The translations under genes and the position numbers were made by a program. A stretch of 64,000 bases of DNA from Burkholderia contaminans (lineage in GTDB: Bacteria > Pseudomonadota > Gammaproteobacteria > Burkholderiales > Burkholderiaceae): assembly GCF_029633825.1 (NCBI RefSeq), contig NZ_CP090642.1:124001-188000 (forward strand). Reading direction: 5' to 3'. Shown here piece by piece: positions 46,687 to 57,878 of this stretch (position 1 is its first letter; each line of letters starts with the position of its first letter). The notes below the pieces were generated by a model. That model did not search any database, was not told the DNA's origin, and saw only the letters and a program-made list of their open reading frames with translations.

Positions 46687-47495
46687 CTCCCCAGTAACCC
46701 TCGACCTAGAGCTGGGGGGCCGTGGAAGAGTATATGCATACGCGCAATCCAGTCTACGATTTGAGATGTAGTGGGAGCGCCTCTTTTAAGTTGTTTGTTA
46801 AAAAATATTGTCAGCGGTAATAATATTCTTTTGCGTTGCGGAAAATTTTTTGTGGTGCAGCACACCTATCTGTTTCAGTCGATGTACGGGATTATATTTG
46901 ATGTGGATTCCTACGTTTTGTTTGTTAATTTATGACGGTATTGAATTTCGTGGTAAATGTAAGTCTGTCGTATTTAAACATGTAGGAGGCGTGTTGCCAA
47001 CGTCGACATGAAGTTATGGATGAAACGTCGACGGTAGTTAGTATTGGATGAAATTACGTATCGTCAACATCGACGCGAAAGTTAACTTCGTGAAACGCGT
47101 CAGCCAGCTTGGGTTGGTACGCCCAAGGCCAGTTACGGTATACCAAATGAAGGAGCAGTACTAGAGAATCCTCCATCCCACGATGCTGGCCGGCCCTCGC
47201 TCGCACTCAAGCCAGATTGCACTAGTTAACAAAGGCGGAAGGAGTCTCGCCAGAAGGCCGTGCCGTCAATCGACATCGTTGTGCCTGCCTGTTCTGTCAG
47301 GGGAACGTTGATCCGATATATGCGTCAGCTCAAATGGTCTTCGAAGCATGTGCAGCATTTTTCGGTCTTGAAAAGCGTGACGCTGAACGTAGACTCCGTT
47401 CCGCGGAGAACGCAATCAATCCGCCACGAGGGGGCACAGTATCGCCAGCAGCTTGTAAGCATAGGGTTGAATCGGATGTGCGCAGGAGGGTCATC
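46687..47495. other. 800-bp AT-rich non-coding stretch before tnsA, with repeats
   Basis: No supported gene. After the integrase terminator the DNA turns AT-rich. Around 46999-47094 three related copies occur: CGTCGACATGAAGTTA and CGTCGACGGTAGTTAG, each followed by GGATGAA, and a looser TCGTCAACATCGACG copy. At 46818-46860 GTCAGCGGTAAT and TGCGGAAA echo blocks of the right transposon end. It is the natural place for the tnsA-side transposon end and for the tns promoter. Confidence 0.55.
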
Positions 47496-48329
47496 ATGAG
47501 TTCCGGAACGCTGGCGATGCGAAAGGGTACGTTGGCTCGAAAGCTCGCGGAGCAGGCACGTGCGAACAAGGCCGGTGAGTATCGGCGCTGGATTCACACG
47601 AGAGACATGCCTGGCTCAGGCGTCAAAACACGGCTGTTCTGTGAGAAGGCGCCAGCAGACGAAGTCCATCTCATGTCTGAGGCCGAGCATGCTGTCTTCT
47701 TGGAGGCTTGGTGGCGCTCCGATGTCGTTGCAATACTTGAGCAGTACGCGCTCAATCGGGACAAGACGCAGCGCGCTGCTGCTGAGCTCAACATCGATCA
47801 TCCAACATATCGACGGACGGGCGAACCAGCCGTTCTGAGTACCGATCTAGTTCTGCTCGTCCAAAGTGGAAACTCGTACCACCGTGAAGTGCTCTCGGTT
47901 AAGGGGGGGTGGCCGCGGGGAATCCGTCCGTTGACACGCTCCCAGGAAATTGAACGGAGGACGTGGGAGAACGAGGGAGCGAGATACAAGGCGGTGGCAG
48001 TCTATGGCATGCACGCAGACAGGTCGAAGAACCTAGCGTGGATCTTCCGTGCGGCCAACGACATGCTGGGGCGCGATCTTAGCGAAGCAGAATTGACCGC
48101 GCAACGAGCCCTGTATCAGCTTGTTCGACGTTGCCCATCGATGTCGGTGATGGAGGCGTGTCGTGAAGTTGACCGCTCGCTTGCTATCCCTGCAGGGTCG
48201 GGAGTAAGGGCATTCCGGCAGCTAGCGGCAACGAAGCGCATTCGCTTCGATCTGGATACCGTAGACCCGCTCGGAATTCGACTTGCGGACGTTCGCGCGT
48301 CGACGACAGGAATGTCGCGCAACCGCTGA
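47496..48329 (+). CDS. tnsA: Tn7-like transposition protein TnsA (endonuclease)
   Basis: A 277-residue TnsA-type endonuclease with an AGGAGG site before the ATG. The restriction-like core shows an acidic residue in the AVFLEAWWRSD helix, D117 (LSTDLVLLV) and K136 after E131 (HREVLSVK), the expected E-D-(Q/E)-x-K arrangement. The C-terminal half is the helix-turn-helix-type TnsC-contact domain. In Tn7, TnsA nicks the 5' ends while TnsB joins the 3' ends. It is followed 27 bp later by tnsB. Confidence 0.88.
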   Translation: MSSGTLAMRKGTLARKLAEQARANKAGEYRRWIHTRDMPGSGVKTRLFCEKAPADEVHLMSEAEHAVFLEAWWRSDVVAILEQYALNRDKTQRAAAELNIDHPTYRRTGEPAVLSTDLVLLVQSGNSYHREVLSVKGGWPRGIRPLTRSQEIERRTWENEGARYKAVAVYGMHADRSKNLAWIFRAANDMLGRDLSEAELTAQRALYQLVRRCPSMSVMEACREVDRSLAIPAGSGVRAFRQLAATKRIRFDLDTVDPLGIRLADVRASTTGMSRNR

Positions 48330-48356
48330 GTCCTCGTCGTACGCAAGGAGGTGGCC

Positions 48357-50777
48357 ATGTCACCGACAGCTATATTTCAGACCGAAATTGCGGTTGGGGA
48401 CGTGCTCAAGGAGCGTAACGGCGAGCACGTATATATTGTCCTGAAGACTGGCGCTGGGCAGCGATGGACCCACCTGATCGATACTGAGTATCTACAGAAG
48501 TCCGCCGCAAACCACCACGCTCAACCATTCCAACTTAAGACTGACGAGGTGCTGCTCAGACTGTCTCCAAACGTGGAGGCCGAGCTTGCGCTCGAGAAGC
48601 TGCCAGGATTGCCTGTCATCGTCTCCGAACGAAGACGTGAGCCCCCCTTTGTGAAGTCAAGGCGGTCTGAAAAGTATCGCGCGATAGTCGAGGATCCAAC
48701 TCTCTCGAAGGGTTGGAAGCTGATTGAGGCGCTGCTCACGTTCGATCAACCACTTCGTGACGATGGCTCGCACGCGCCGTACTCCACCCACGGTAATGCT
48801 TTCGAAGAACTGCTCCATCGCGAAACGCGCGCTAAGCGTATCTCGCGCTGCGCAGGAGTCGTGCACGTCTCGCAGGACACGCTGTACCGAGTTGTCAGGC
48901 GTTTTTTTCAGCGTGGAATGACACCGGCTGCGGCTGCAGACGACTACGACCTATGCGGAGGGCGGGGCAAGCCGCGCAACTGGAAACGACGTCCGGGACG
49001 TACTGCGACCAAGCGGTTGCTTAGTGCCTCAGCGAGAAACGATGAGGTTCAGCGCTTGCTTCAACTGACGGCCGACTACTATTTATCGTTTGAATATGCG
49101 AAGGGAAAGAGAGCTCAGAAAACGATGGAAGCGGCTCTGGACTGGATGCGCGCCACGTTTCTTTGTGACCGAGTCGTCTATAACGAGCGACGGGAGATGA
49201 TCGAGCTGACGCTCAGTCGAAGGATCGTGCTTACGCGCCGACAGTTACAGTATTACATCCAGCAGAATTACCCGTACGAAGTTCGGAGAGTTCGTCAGGT
49301 CGGGAAGAAGAGATACACGCTTCACGAGCGACCGCTGACCGGCAAATTAAGAAATTCCCGGGGGCCTGGTGAGAAATTTCATATCGACGCGACGATCGTC
49401 GACCTGTATCTCGTCGGAAATATTCTTAGAACAACGGTTATCGGAAGGCCAACGCTCTACTTGGTTATTGACGACTACAGCGCGCTCGTTGTGGGGTTTT
49501 ATGTGACCTTCGATCCACCGAGCTGGAACGGTGCGATGATGGCGCTCGTCAGTGCTGTTTCACCGAAGGTGGAGTTCTGCCGATCGTTAGGTATCGATAT
49601 CACCGAGAGTCAATGGCCTGCTCATCATCTATGCGAGGTATTGTATGCAGACCAAGGGGAGGTGAGCAGTGTCCATAAGGCATGTTCGCTGATCAGAGAC
49701 TTTCGAGTCGAGCTTGCGAACGCACCAGCATACCGCCCGGACTTGCGCAGCGTGATGGAGCGGCGGTTTGGCATCATTCCGGCGATTTGGAGTTCGTTGG
49801 TACCCGGGATTGTGGAGAAAGACTCCCTGGAGCGCGGGGTGGAACATCCTGCTTATCAGGCTGCGCTCAACATACGCGAGCTGCGGCGAGTCATTCTTCG
49901 TGCCGTATTGAGTTACAACCGACATCCGATTCGCGGATATCCAACTCCTCCCGAAATGGTGGAGGCCGGGCACGCACCCAGTCCGTTGGATCTATGGACG
50001 TACGGTCTGGAAACGAACGGGTATGGGCGGCACATAGATGTTGCTGATTTCCGCGCAAAGGTCATGCAGTCCGTGAAAGTACCCATCGACGGATACGGCA
50101 TTCGTCACAAGGGACTGCACTACACATGCTCAGATTTGTCGATTGTTGAACGGCAAGCGATGCATCGCGGGAGAAGCAAGGCCGATTCGACCGTTGAGAT
50201 TTGCTTCGACTCCGCCGACGACAGCAGCATCGATCTGCTCGGGTTGGGCACGCCAATTTCACGTCCGTTGATAGAAGGCGAGCGAGACAAATTCGCGGGC
50301 CTTACATATCGGGAGTTGGAGATCTACCGAGACCTGAACTCAAAAAATGTTGCCATGGCTCATGAGGCGGGAGAGCCTGACAGAGCCATGACGGCTTACA
50401 ACATTGAGAAGATAGGCCGTGATGCAATCGCACAGACGAAGGCCGCGTTGAAGGCCTCTGGGGTACGGCGCCCGGATATCTCGCATATGGAAGAAATGCG
50501 TCAGGCCGAACGTTCGATTGAGAGTCGAGTTGGGGCGACCAAACCACAGCAAGCGCAACCTCAGGCGTCTCGCAACGTGTCGAACGGGGGGGCGAAGGTA
50601 AATGATCTTGGTATGCCGTCAAGGACGACGCGAGAAGAGAGCTACGACAGTGAAGGGGACGTGAGCAAGGGGACGTGCACTGATAGTACCTTGCATACGT
50701 GCGGAAACGCTCGGCAGCGCATCAAGGAACTGCGTGAGAAACGTGCCCGTGCGTTGCTGGATGCGCTTGACGAGTAG
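48357..50777 (+). CDS. tnsB: Tn7-like transposase TnsB (DDE)
   Basis: An 806-residue DDE transposase. A GGAGGTGG site supports ATG 48357 rather than the GTG six bases earlier. N-terminal DNA-binding domains cover residues 1-300. The catalytic acids are D344 (KFHIDATIVDLY), D432 (LYADQGEVS) and E468 (LRSVMERRFG). The C-terminal 200 residues are flexible, where TnsB binds TnsC. It recognises repeated sites at both element ends. Composition is intermediate and falls toward the 3' half. Confidence 0.93.
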   Translation: MSPTAIFQTEIAVGDVLKERNGEHVYIVLKTGAGQRWTHLIDTEYLQKSAANHHAQPFQLKTDEVLLRLSPNVEAELALEKLPGLPVIVSERRREPPFVKSRRSEKYRAIVEDPTLSKGWKLIEALLTFDQPLRDDGSHAPYSTHGNAFEELLHRETRAKRISRCAGVVHVSQDTLYRVVRRFFQRGMTPAAAADDYDLCGGRGKPRNWKRRPGRTATKRLLSASARNDEVQRLLQLTADYYLSFEYAKGKRAQKTMEAALDWMRATFLCDRVVYNERREMIELTLSRRIVLTRRQLQYYIQQNYPYEVRRVRQVGKKRYTLHERPLTGKLRNSRGPGEKFHIDATIVDLYLVGNILRTTVIGRPTLYLVIDDYSALVVGFYVTFDPPSWNGAMMALVSAVSPKVEFCRSLGIDITESQWPAHHLCEVLYADQGEVSSVHKACSLIRDFRVELANAPAYRPDLRSVMERRFGIIPAIWSSLVPGIVEKDSLERGVEHPAYQAALNIRELRRVILRAVLSYNRHPIRGYPTPPEMVEAGHAPSPLDLWTYGLETNGYGRHIDVADFRAKVMQSVKVPIDGYGIRHKGLHYTCSDLSIVERQAMHRGRSKADSTVEICFDSADDSSIDLLGLGTPISRPLIEGERDKFAGLTYRELEIYRDLNSKNVAMAHEAGEPDRAMTAYNIEKIGRDAIAQTKAALKASGVRRPDISHMEEMRQAERSIESRVGATKPQQAQPQASRNVSNGGAKVNDLGMPSRTTREESYDSEGDVSKGTCTDSTLHTCGNARQRIKELREKRARALLDALDE

Positions 50778-50786
50778 GGGCGGGAA

Positions 50787-52349
50787 ATGAACCCAGCCGT
50801 AGTGCCTGAGGAGACGGTTGTTAGGCGCAACAAAGCCGCCGTATATACGCCAGAGATGCCATGCCAGGAGATCCTCGAGGCGAAATATTACCAAGGTGAC
50901 GACCTACCCCTAGAGTACAAGAGCAATCCGCTCATATCGGCGTTAGGCCCGTTGTGGGACAGCAAATCGATGATGCGATCGCTCTCCGTCCCAGTTGCCT
51001 CATCCATCTCGGAGCGTTCTCGATCAGAGGAATATCGCTTGCATGTCATTGGTCGTTTATCAGGATTGGTTGTTCCAGTACCTGCAAGTTTAGAAATTTG
51101 CCATCTTGTGCAAATGATTGTTCGACAAAATTATGTCGGGAAAAGTGTATTCGTAGATAGTGCTGAAGGGGCTAAGGGTAGGTATGGAGCGGTGCACGAG
51201 GGTAAGCTGATTCCAGTATTTGATCATGAAAGAACGCATGCATATTGCGCAGGAATATTTGGATTGTCAGGTGCAGGGAAGTCAAATGTGATTGAGGATG
51301 CTCTCAGATTCATGCCGAGGACGATCAATCACGTGAACTACGGGTTGACACAGGTTGTGGTAATTAAGGTTGATTGCCCTACTAGTGCAAGTCTGAAAGA
51401 TATAATAAAGAGGATGATAGGAGAGTATGATCGATTGCTTGGATTGAAATATTTGGACCATATATGGAGAGGGGCAACGGTTATAGATCTGGCGAACCTC
51501 CTGTATCGCATTGCTCAGCGGCATCGGACGGGGTTGATTGTCATTGATGAGCTTCAAAATGCGCTCCGGGCTGTTGAAAGAAGTGACCCTCTATTCGACT
51601 TTTTTGTCGGTCTGACCAATGGGCGTGGCATACCGATTATCGTTATTGGCACGCCAAAATCTGAGCGACTGTTCAGGAAAACGCTTCGATCAGCGCGGCG
51701 AATTAGTAGTCATGGCGTGTTTCAGTGGAACGGCATGCGGGATGAGCGGGAGTGGAATCGGCTATGCGACCAGTTGGAGAAATATCAGTGGCTTGCAAAT
51801 GCAAGGCCGCTATCTCATGATATAAGGAAAGAGTTCTATTTTAGAACCCAAGGGTTGCCGGGAATTGCCATCCCCTTGTATCAGCTAGCTCAATACAGTG
51901 CTATATACACCGGGATCGAGGAAATTACGAAGGACCTAATTCGTGATGTCTTTGAGGAGAGGATGGCCTCCTTGGCGCCGATGCTTGAAGCGATTCGTTC
52001 GAACAATAAAGCAAGGATGGCTCAATACGAAGATCTATTGGGCGATACGTTGAAGGATGTTGTTGCGACGATGGAGGCGCAGGCCAAACGCCACATGTAC
52101 TTCGAGAATGCTATTCAGCATGACCGGGAGGAATCTGCAATTGATGCGGTTTCGAGATTATTGCTTCTCAACATGTCAGAGGAAGCCGCATCAAATCTAG
52201 TTGACATCGTGCAAAAAGAGCTTCCCGCTGCTTCAACAGAAGAGTTATGCGCTGAAGCTATTCGGCGTTTCTATAGCCAGCAACCTCAAAAAAGATCGCC
52301 GAGTAACAGAAGGGGAAGGACCTCGACGGTAGTCGATCAATGCGGTTGA
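50787..52349 (+). CDS. tnsC: Tn7-like AAA+ regulator TnsC
   Basis: A 520-residue AAA+ ATPase that links target selection to the TnsAB transposase. Walker A is G159-S166 (GLSGAGKS) and Walker B D254-E255 (GLIVIDELQNAL), followed by the sensor IIVIGTPKSERLFRK. The N-terminal part contains the TnsB/TnsD contact region and the C-terminus is helical. It is more AT-rich than tnsA and the first half of tnsB. Its start lies 9 bp after the tnsB stop and its end is next to the tnsD start. Confidence 0.93.
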   Translation: MNPAVVPEETVVRRNKAAVYTPEMPCQEILEAKYYQGDDLPLEYKSNPLISALGPLWDSKSMMRSLSVPVASSISERSRSEEYRLHVIGRLSGLVVPVPASLEICHLVQMIVRQNYVGKSVFVDSAEGAKGRYGAVHEGKLIPVFDHERTHAYCAGIFGLSGAGKSNVIEDALRFMPRTINHVNYGLTQVVVIKVDCPTSASLKDIIKRMIGEYDRLLGLKYLDHIWRGATVIDLANLLYRIAQRHRTGLIVIDELQNALRAVERSDPLFDFFVGLTNGRGIPIIVIGTPKSERLFRKTLRSARRISSHGVFQWNGMRDEREWNRLCDQLEKYQWLANARPLSHDIRKEFYFRTQGLPGIAIPLYQLAQYSAIYTGIEEITKDLIRDVFEERMASLAPMLEAIRSNNKARMAQYEDLLGDTLKDVVATMEAQAKRHMYFENAIQHDREESAIDAVSRLLLLNMSEEAASNLVDIVQKELPAASTEELCAEAIRRFYSQQPQKRSPSNRRGRTSTVVDQCG

Positions 52350-52387
52350 GTTATTTATTTTCTCCAATTTGCAATAGGAGATCTTGG

Positions 52388-54229
52388 ATGTCGATCGCAC
52401 TATTCCCTCTTTGCGATAACGAAACGCTTGAAAGCAATTTTGGGCGTTATGCAGAATTCTTTGGGCTTAAGTCCACGAAATGGTTGCGATGGCAGCTTTT
52501 CGGATATTTTGGCAAGCCTGGTATAAGATTGCCAAATTCTATATCGAGGCTCGCTGAGCAGGTGCGTGATTATTGGCGAATGAGTGCTGAAGATGTAGTT
52601 AAAAGCCATACAGAATATTTGTATGCGACAAGAATCGTGTCGCCGGCCATGCGAGAGGAGGTTCTCCGTAATATGTTGCAGCCACCGGAAAGGGGTTCGT
52701 CTGGTAGGGTGAGCGCCTACGGACAGAGGCGTGAGCGTATTCCGGGGTTGCGGTATTGCGAGGAGTGTTTGGCGCAATGGCGGGATAAGCGTGTTGAGGC
52801 GTATTGGAAATTGAATCATCAGTTGCCCGGGGTATTATACTGCGATGAGCACAAGATCGCATTGAAGGTGGTTGATCAAGCCAGAGTTGATTATGATTTC
52901 GGGGTAACAATTGGGCGATGTGTGAGCGCTCTCGATCGTGTGATTATTCAGCCGGCGTCTCAATCGGAGTTGAGAGCGCTTATGGATATCGCGAGGTTGA
53001 GCGTTGATCGAAGGAGATTCGACGAAAGCATTCCGATGCCGCTGAATTATCGTGACTTGCTGCGGAAGGGTGGATTTTTGCGGTTGGATTCAACCGTAAA
53101 TAGAGTTGCCCTTGTTTCTGAGTGGTTGGAGTACTTTGGCCCGGAATACTGTTGTCTCACAGGTATAAATGCGCGGCGAATTTTGAAATGGCTGGGCACT
53201 ATTGAAACGTGTGCATCTGTGGAAAAATTTTCCCATCCATTCATGTATGTTGCTGCTGAATCATTTCTCGAGAATCGAATATTATCTATGGGATCATTTG
53301 CGCCGGCTCGTCGAAGGAAATTAATTCCGGTGAGGTGCAAGGGTGAGAATCCACCATGTCTTGATCTGCCGCTGTGCGCCGGAGCATTGCATCAAGATGG
53401 CGACATCTACAAAGTATCGGGGTACCTAATCAGGTCTGGTGGTTGGAAGGTGGTATGTTCGTGTGGAATATCATATCGGGTGCTGGATGTCTGTATAGAC
53501 GAAACGGCGAGAATGATTCCGTTTGCATACGGGGTGCGATATCATAAAAAATTCGTTGAGTTGTTAGAGAAAGGGTTTAGTCCCAAAAAAGCAGCGCGCG
53601 AATTGCATCTTGGCGAGACAACAGGATTGTTATGGGCGCGTAAAAGCGAGCCCAAGCACCACGAACCGATATCCATGGCGGAAATTAAAAAAAATCGAAC
53701 AGAATGGTGTCGTCTCGTTGACGGCGCCCCCCGGACGAGGCGTATCACGTCAGCCCAGCGTGCGAATCCCGGCTTGTATGAGATATTGAACAAGAACGAT
53801 CATGTATGGTTTTCTAAATTCAATCGAAGTCACAGGTCGTGGCGAACTGAGGCACCATTTCACGTAAACGGTATAGATTTAGAGGGAGGAAGGGCTCGGA
53901 AAGCATGGTCTGAAATCATGCAGATGGAACCCCCAGTGCGTGCGACCCGGATTGCTATTCTCGATCGGGCGGGTTTGCCTCTGCACTTGGCTTCTGAGAC
54001 TCACGCTCGATCTCCACTTTGGGCCGAATTGACGGAAACGCGCGAGGCTCATCGTGAAAGAGTTGTATCGTGGCTATGTTCGTTTTCGACGAAGCATCAT
54101 ATGCGAAAAGGTAATAACTCTATCAATGATGCGATTCGAGGAACGGGGCTAAACATGCGCAGTTTTACCCGTGAGCAGAAGGAGCGGATTCGAGAATTTG
54201 TATCGCAAAGTTCAAAGAGTGGTACTTGA
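52388..54229 (+). CDS. tnsD: Tn7-like target selector TnsD/TniQ
   Basis: A 613-residue TniQ-family protein. I chose ATG 52388 (MSIALFPLCDNETLE), preceded by GGAG and matching the family start; an ATG at 52340 overlaps tnsC. The zinc motif is C124-x2-C127 and C152-x2-H155 (RYCEECLAQWRDK and LYCDEHK), with the HQLPGVLYC signature. A second zinc-like pair lies near VVCSCGISYRV. The C-terminal half is the sequence-specific DNA-binding part. Because the element sits in a kinase gene rather than after glmS, this TnsD either has another target or the insertion used another path. Confidence 0.88.
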   Translation: MSIALFPLCDNETLESNFGRYAEFFGLKSTKWLRWQLFGYFGKPGIRLPNSISRLAEQVRDYWRMSAEDVVKSHTEYLYATRIVSPAMREEVLRNMLQPPERGSSGRVSAYGQRRERIPGLRYCEECLAQWRDKRVEAYWKLNHQLPGVLYCDEHKIALKVVDQARVDYDFGVTIGRCVSALDRVIIQPASQSELRALMDIARLSVDRRRFDESIPMPLNYRDLLRKGGFLRLDSTVNRVALVSEWLEYFGPEYCCLTGINARRILKWLGTIETCASVEKFSHPFMYVAAESFLENRILSMGSFAPARRRKLIPVRCKGENPPCLDLPLCAGALHQDGDIYKVSGYLIRSGGWKVVCSCGISYRVLDVCIDETARMIPFAYGVRYHKKFVELLEKGFSPKKAARELHLGETTGLLWARKSEPKHHEPISMAEIKKNRTEWCRLVDGAPRTRRITSAQRANPGLYEILNKNDHVWFSKFNRSHRSWRTEAPFHVNGIDLEGGRARKAWSEIMQMEPPVRATRIAILDRAGLPLHLASETHARSPLWAELTETREAHRERVVSWLCSFSTKHHMRKGNNSINDAIRGTGLNMRSFTREQKERIREFVSQSSKSGT

Positions 54230-54342
54230 GCGCTCGGCGCTATTTTTCGAGATTGAATGCTTTGCATATAAAATGCGGCATCGCGCAACTGATTGTGCTC
54301 GACTCGATATGTCACATATTTTTATTAGCGCAAGGAGCGCCG

Positions 54343-54491
54343 ATGGCGCAGACATTGTGGTCTTGTGAGAGGGACTTTCCGATGGTCGGCTACGATTATC
54401 TGCAAACTCTGCAATCTTCGAGTCGATGCAATCTCTACCAACTGTAAGCGTTTCCGCAGGAAATTACCGCAGACTTTGTTGTACGCCGATA
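54343..54491 (-). mobile_element. Right end of the Tn7-like element
   Basis: Read inward on the minus strand from 54491 the end is TATCGGCGTACAACAAAG followed by TCT. This matches the Tn7 left end (TGTGGGCGGACAATAAAG, then TCT) at most positions, including the 8-base spacing from the terminus to the first TnsB-type site. A second site, CCACAATGTCTGCGCC, lies at 54346-54361, and weaker ones lie between. Host DNA resumes at 54492. Confidence 0.75.
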
Positions 54492-54760
54492 GCGAGCACG
54501 GCGTCGGTGGACGGCGACGTGAACACTTCGCCGCAGACGGCCGCGCTCAGCATCCCTTCGCCGACGTAACCGCCGTGCGCGGGCTCGTGGCCGCTGCCGC
54601 CACCGGAGAGGACGGCGACGGGACGCTGCGCGGGCTCGGGCAGCGGCTGGCGGACGAGCACGTGCTCGTCGCCGAGGATCGCGACATGCGGCGACTGCCG
54701 TGCGACGCCTTCCAGCATTTCTCGCACGACATCGGACGGGCGGTTGACAAGCTTTTTCAT
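54464..54760 (-). pseudogene. dhaK: Dihydroxyacetone kinase dhaK, cut by the Tn7-like element
   Basis: The first 90 codons of a DhaK subunit are intact: MKKLVNRPSDVVREMLEGV, PVAVLSGGGSGHEPAHGGYV, GEGMLSAAVCGEVFTSPS. After DAVLA at 54492 the frame runs into transposon-end sequence for ten codons and stops at 54464. The dihydroxyacetone-binding histidine region and the rest of the protein are missing and are not found elsewhere in the window. It cannot be functional. Confidence 0.85.
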
Positions 54761-55003
54761 GGCGACGGGTTCCGGACGGGTGAACGAGACTCGGCCGGGC
54801 CTACACGGGCGCCGGACGGCCTTTCGTGTTGCGGAGGATCGTGCGGGCGCGCTGTCGCCGAGGGCAGGCGGTCATGTAATGGAGGACCTGCTGCAGGGGC
54901 GAAGCGACACGCTTCGCGTCACGATACATCAGGTTGGGACGTTGATGTATGGAATGGGGCGCGATCGCGCCGGAGCGGGGCGGCGGCGCGTCCCCATACG
55001 CGG

Positions 55004-56100
<1,097 letters not shown>

Positions 56101-56104
<4 letters not shown>

Positions 56105-57333
56105 GAGTAGAAGCCCGGCGTCGGATAGGTTCGCTTGAGCGCCCATTCGCCGATCTCGCGAATCTTGTACGCGAGCGGGTCGTGGAGCGTGTGGGTGCGC
56201 AGGTTGCGCCAGTGCCGGTCGAGCCGCAGCGCGCCGTGCGTCGCGCGGGCACCGGCGACGTCGAACATGCGCGTGCAGAGATCGAGCCCGGTGCGCGCGG
56301 CCGACACCTTCGCGGCTGCCGTGGCGAGCGCGACCTGGCCGCGTTCCGCTTGGGTGAGCGCCGCATCGCGCGACCATGCGGCGTCGAGCCGGTCCGCCGC
56401 GCGGTCGGCGAGCACGCGCGCGGCCTCGAGCCCGACCCAGAATTCGCCGTACTGGCCGAGGATGTACGGATCGTCGCCGGTGCTTTCGACCTGCGCGCCG
56501 GGCCACGGCCGTGCCTCGTGCAGCGTGTAGTGCCGCGCGTCGTTGAACGCGGCTTCGGCGATGCCGAGATACACGTTCGTCAGCACGAGCTGCGCGACGA
56601 GCGGGCGCAGGCACGCGAACGGCGTCGACAGCGGGCCGGGGTCCGTCAGCAGTTCGTGATCCTCGACGCGCACTTTCTCGAATGTGACCGTGCCGCTGTC
56701 GGTCTGGCGCTGGCCGATGTTGTTCCAGTCGTCGGCGATCGAGATGCCGCTGCGCTGCGTCGGCACGGCCGCGATCAGGAACGCGCGAGTCTGCGCATCG
56801 TGCGCGGACGCGATCAGCATCTGTGAATCGAGCGCCCCCGAGCAAAAGCTCTTCTGGCCGCTGAATTCATGCCATGCGCCGCGCGAGCGGCTGACCGTGC
56901 GCGCGTCGAGCGGGTTCAGTGCATTGCCCCAGAACCACTGCTGGCGCGCGGTGCGCTCGAACCACGATTCCCACTGCGCGGGCGCGCCGAACAGCCGCAC
57001 TGTTGCGAGCATCAGGTGGTGGAAGCCGAACACGTGCGCGAGCGAACTGTCGGCCGCCGCGAGCACGCGGACGACGTCGAGTGTCGTGCGCCAGCTCGCG
57101 CCGAGGCCACCGTAGGCGGCGGGGATGCTCAGCGCGAGCAGGCCGCTGTCGCGCAACTGATCGCGCTCGGCCTTGGGCGTGCCGCCCTGCTGGTCGCGCT
57201 CGGCCGCGGTGCGCGCAAAGCCGGCCGCCAGGCGCTCGGCGGTTTGCAGCGCGTCCGGGGGCACAGGTTCGTCGCGGGATGGCGCGACGACGCGCAGGCC
57301 TTCCGCGCGGGGCGATACGGAAATGGATGTCAT
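56101..57333 (-). CDS. sfnC: SfnC-type FMNH2-dependent acyl-CoA-dehydrogenase-like protein
   Basis: A 410-residue member of the acyl-CoA dehydrogenase superfamily, DszC/SfnC branch of desulfurisation monooxygenases. Blocks seen are [65 protein letters not shown], and the C-terminal [15 protein letters not shown]. It is encoded directly upstream of sfnR with coupled translation, the order known from sfnECR operons. ATG 57333 was chosen by similarity to related proteins; the ribosome site is weak and a longer N-terminus cannot be ruled out. It uses reduced flavin, probably from MsuE. Confidence 0.82.
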
Positions 57334-57878
57334 GGCGGTGAATGCGTCGGGTTGCTGCACGCGTGCGCTCAGGTCATACAGGGCGCTGCTGACCGGGTGC
57401 TGCGTGATCAGCAGAGTGTTCAACGTTTTGCGCAACGCCGGAAACATCGATTTCTGATAACCAATGCGGGATTGCTGCGCTGGACGCAGCCGCACGTGGC
57501 GATGTCGCGCGGTGCGGCGATCCGCGCCACGCAAGGTGACGATGCAACAGCCATGTCGACGCTGCTGCAAGGATGCGACGCGCTGCACAGGCACATGAAT
57601 GCGGAAAGTGGCCGCCAACGCGTGCGGAAGGGCGCCGCGCGCGTGCCGGAATCCGTGCCGAAGCGGAAATGCGCGCCTTCCGCACACCGTGTTGCTGATC
57701 ACGCAGCAGTCCATCAGCAGCGCTGTTTCCCCGAGTTCATCGCGCTGCGGAATATGGTTGTGATGCCGTCGCGGGCACGCTTATCAACGTGCGGTGAACA
57801 ACCGGGACGCCATGACAGGCCGTCGAGCGCGATGCATTTCGTCATGCAGACGATTGATTTCCCGGTCGATCTTCGAAA

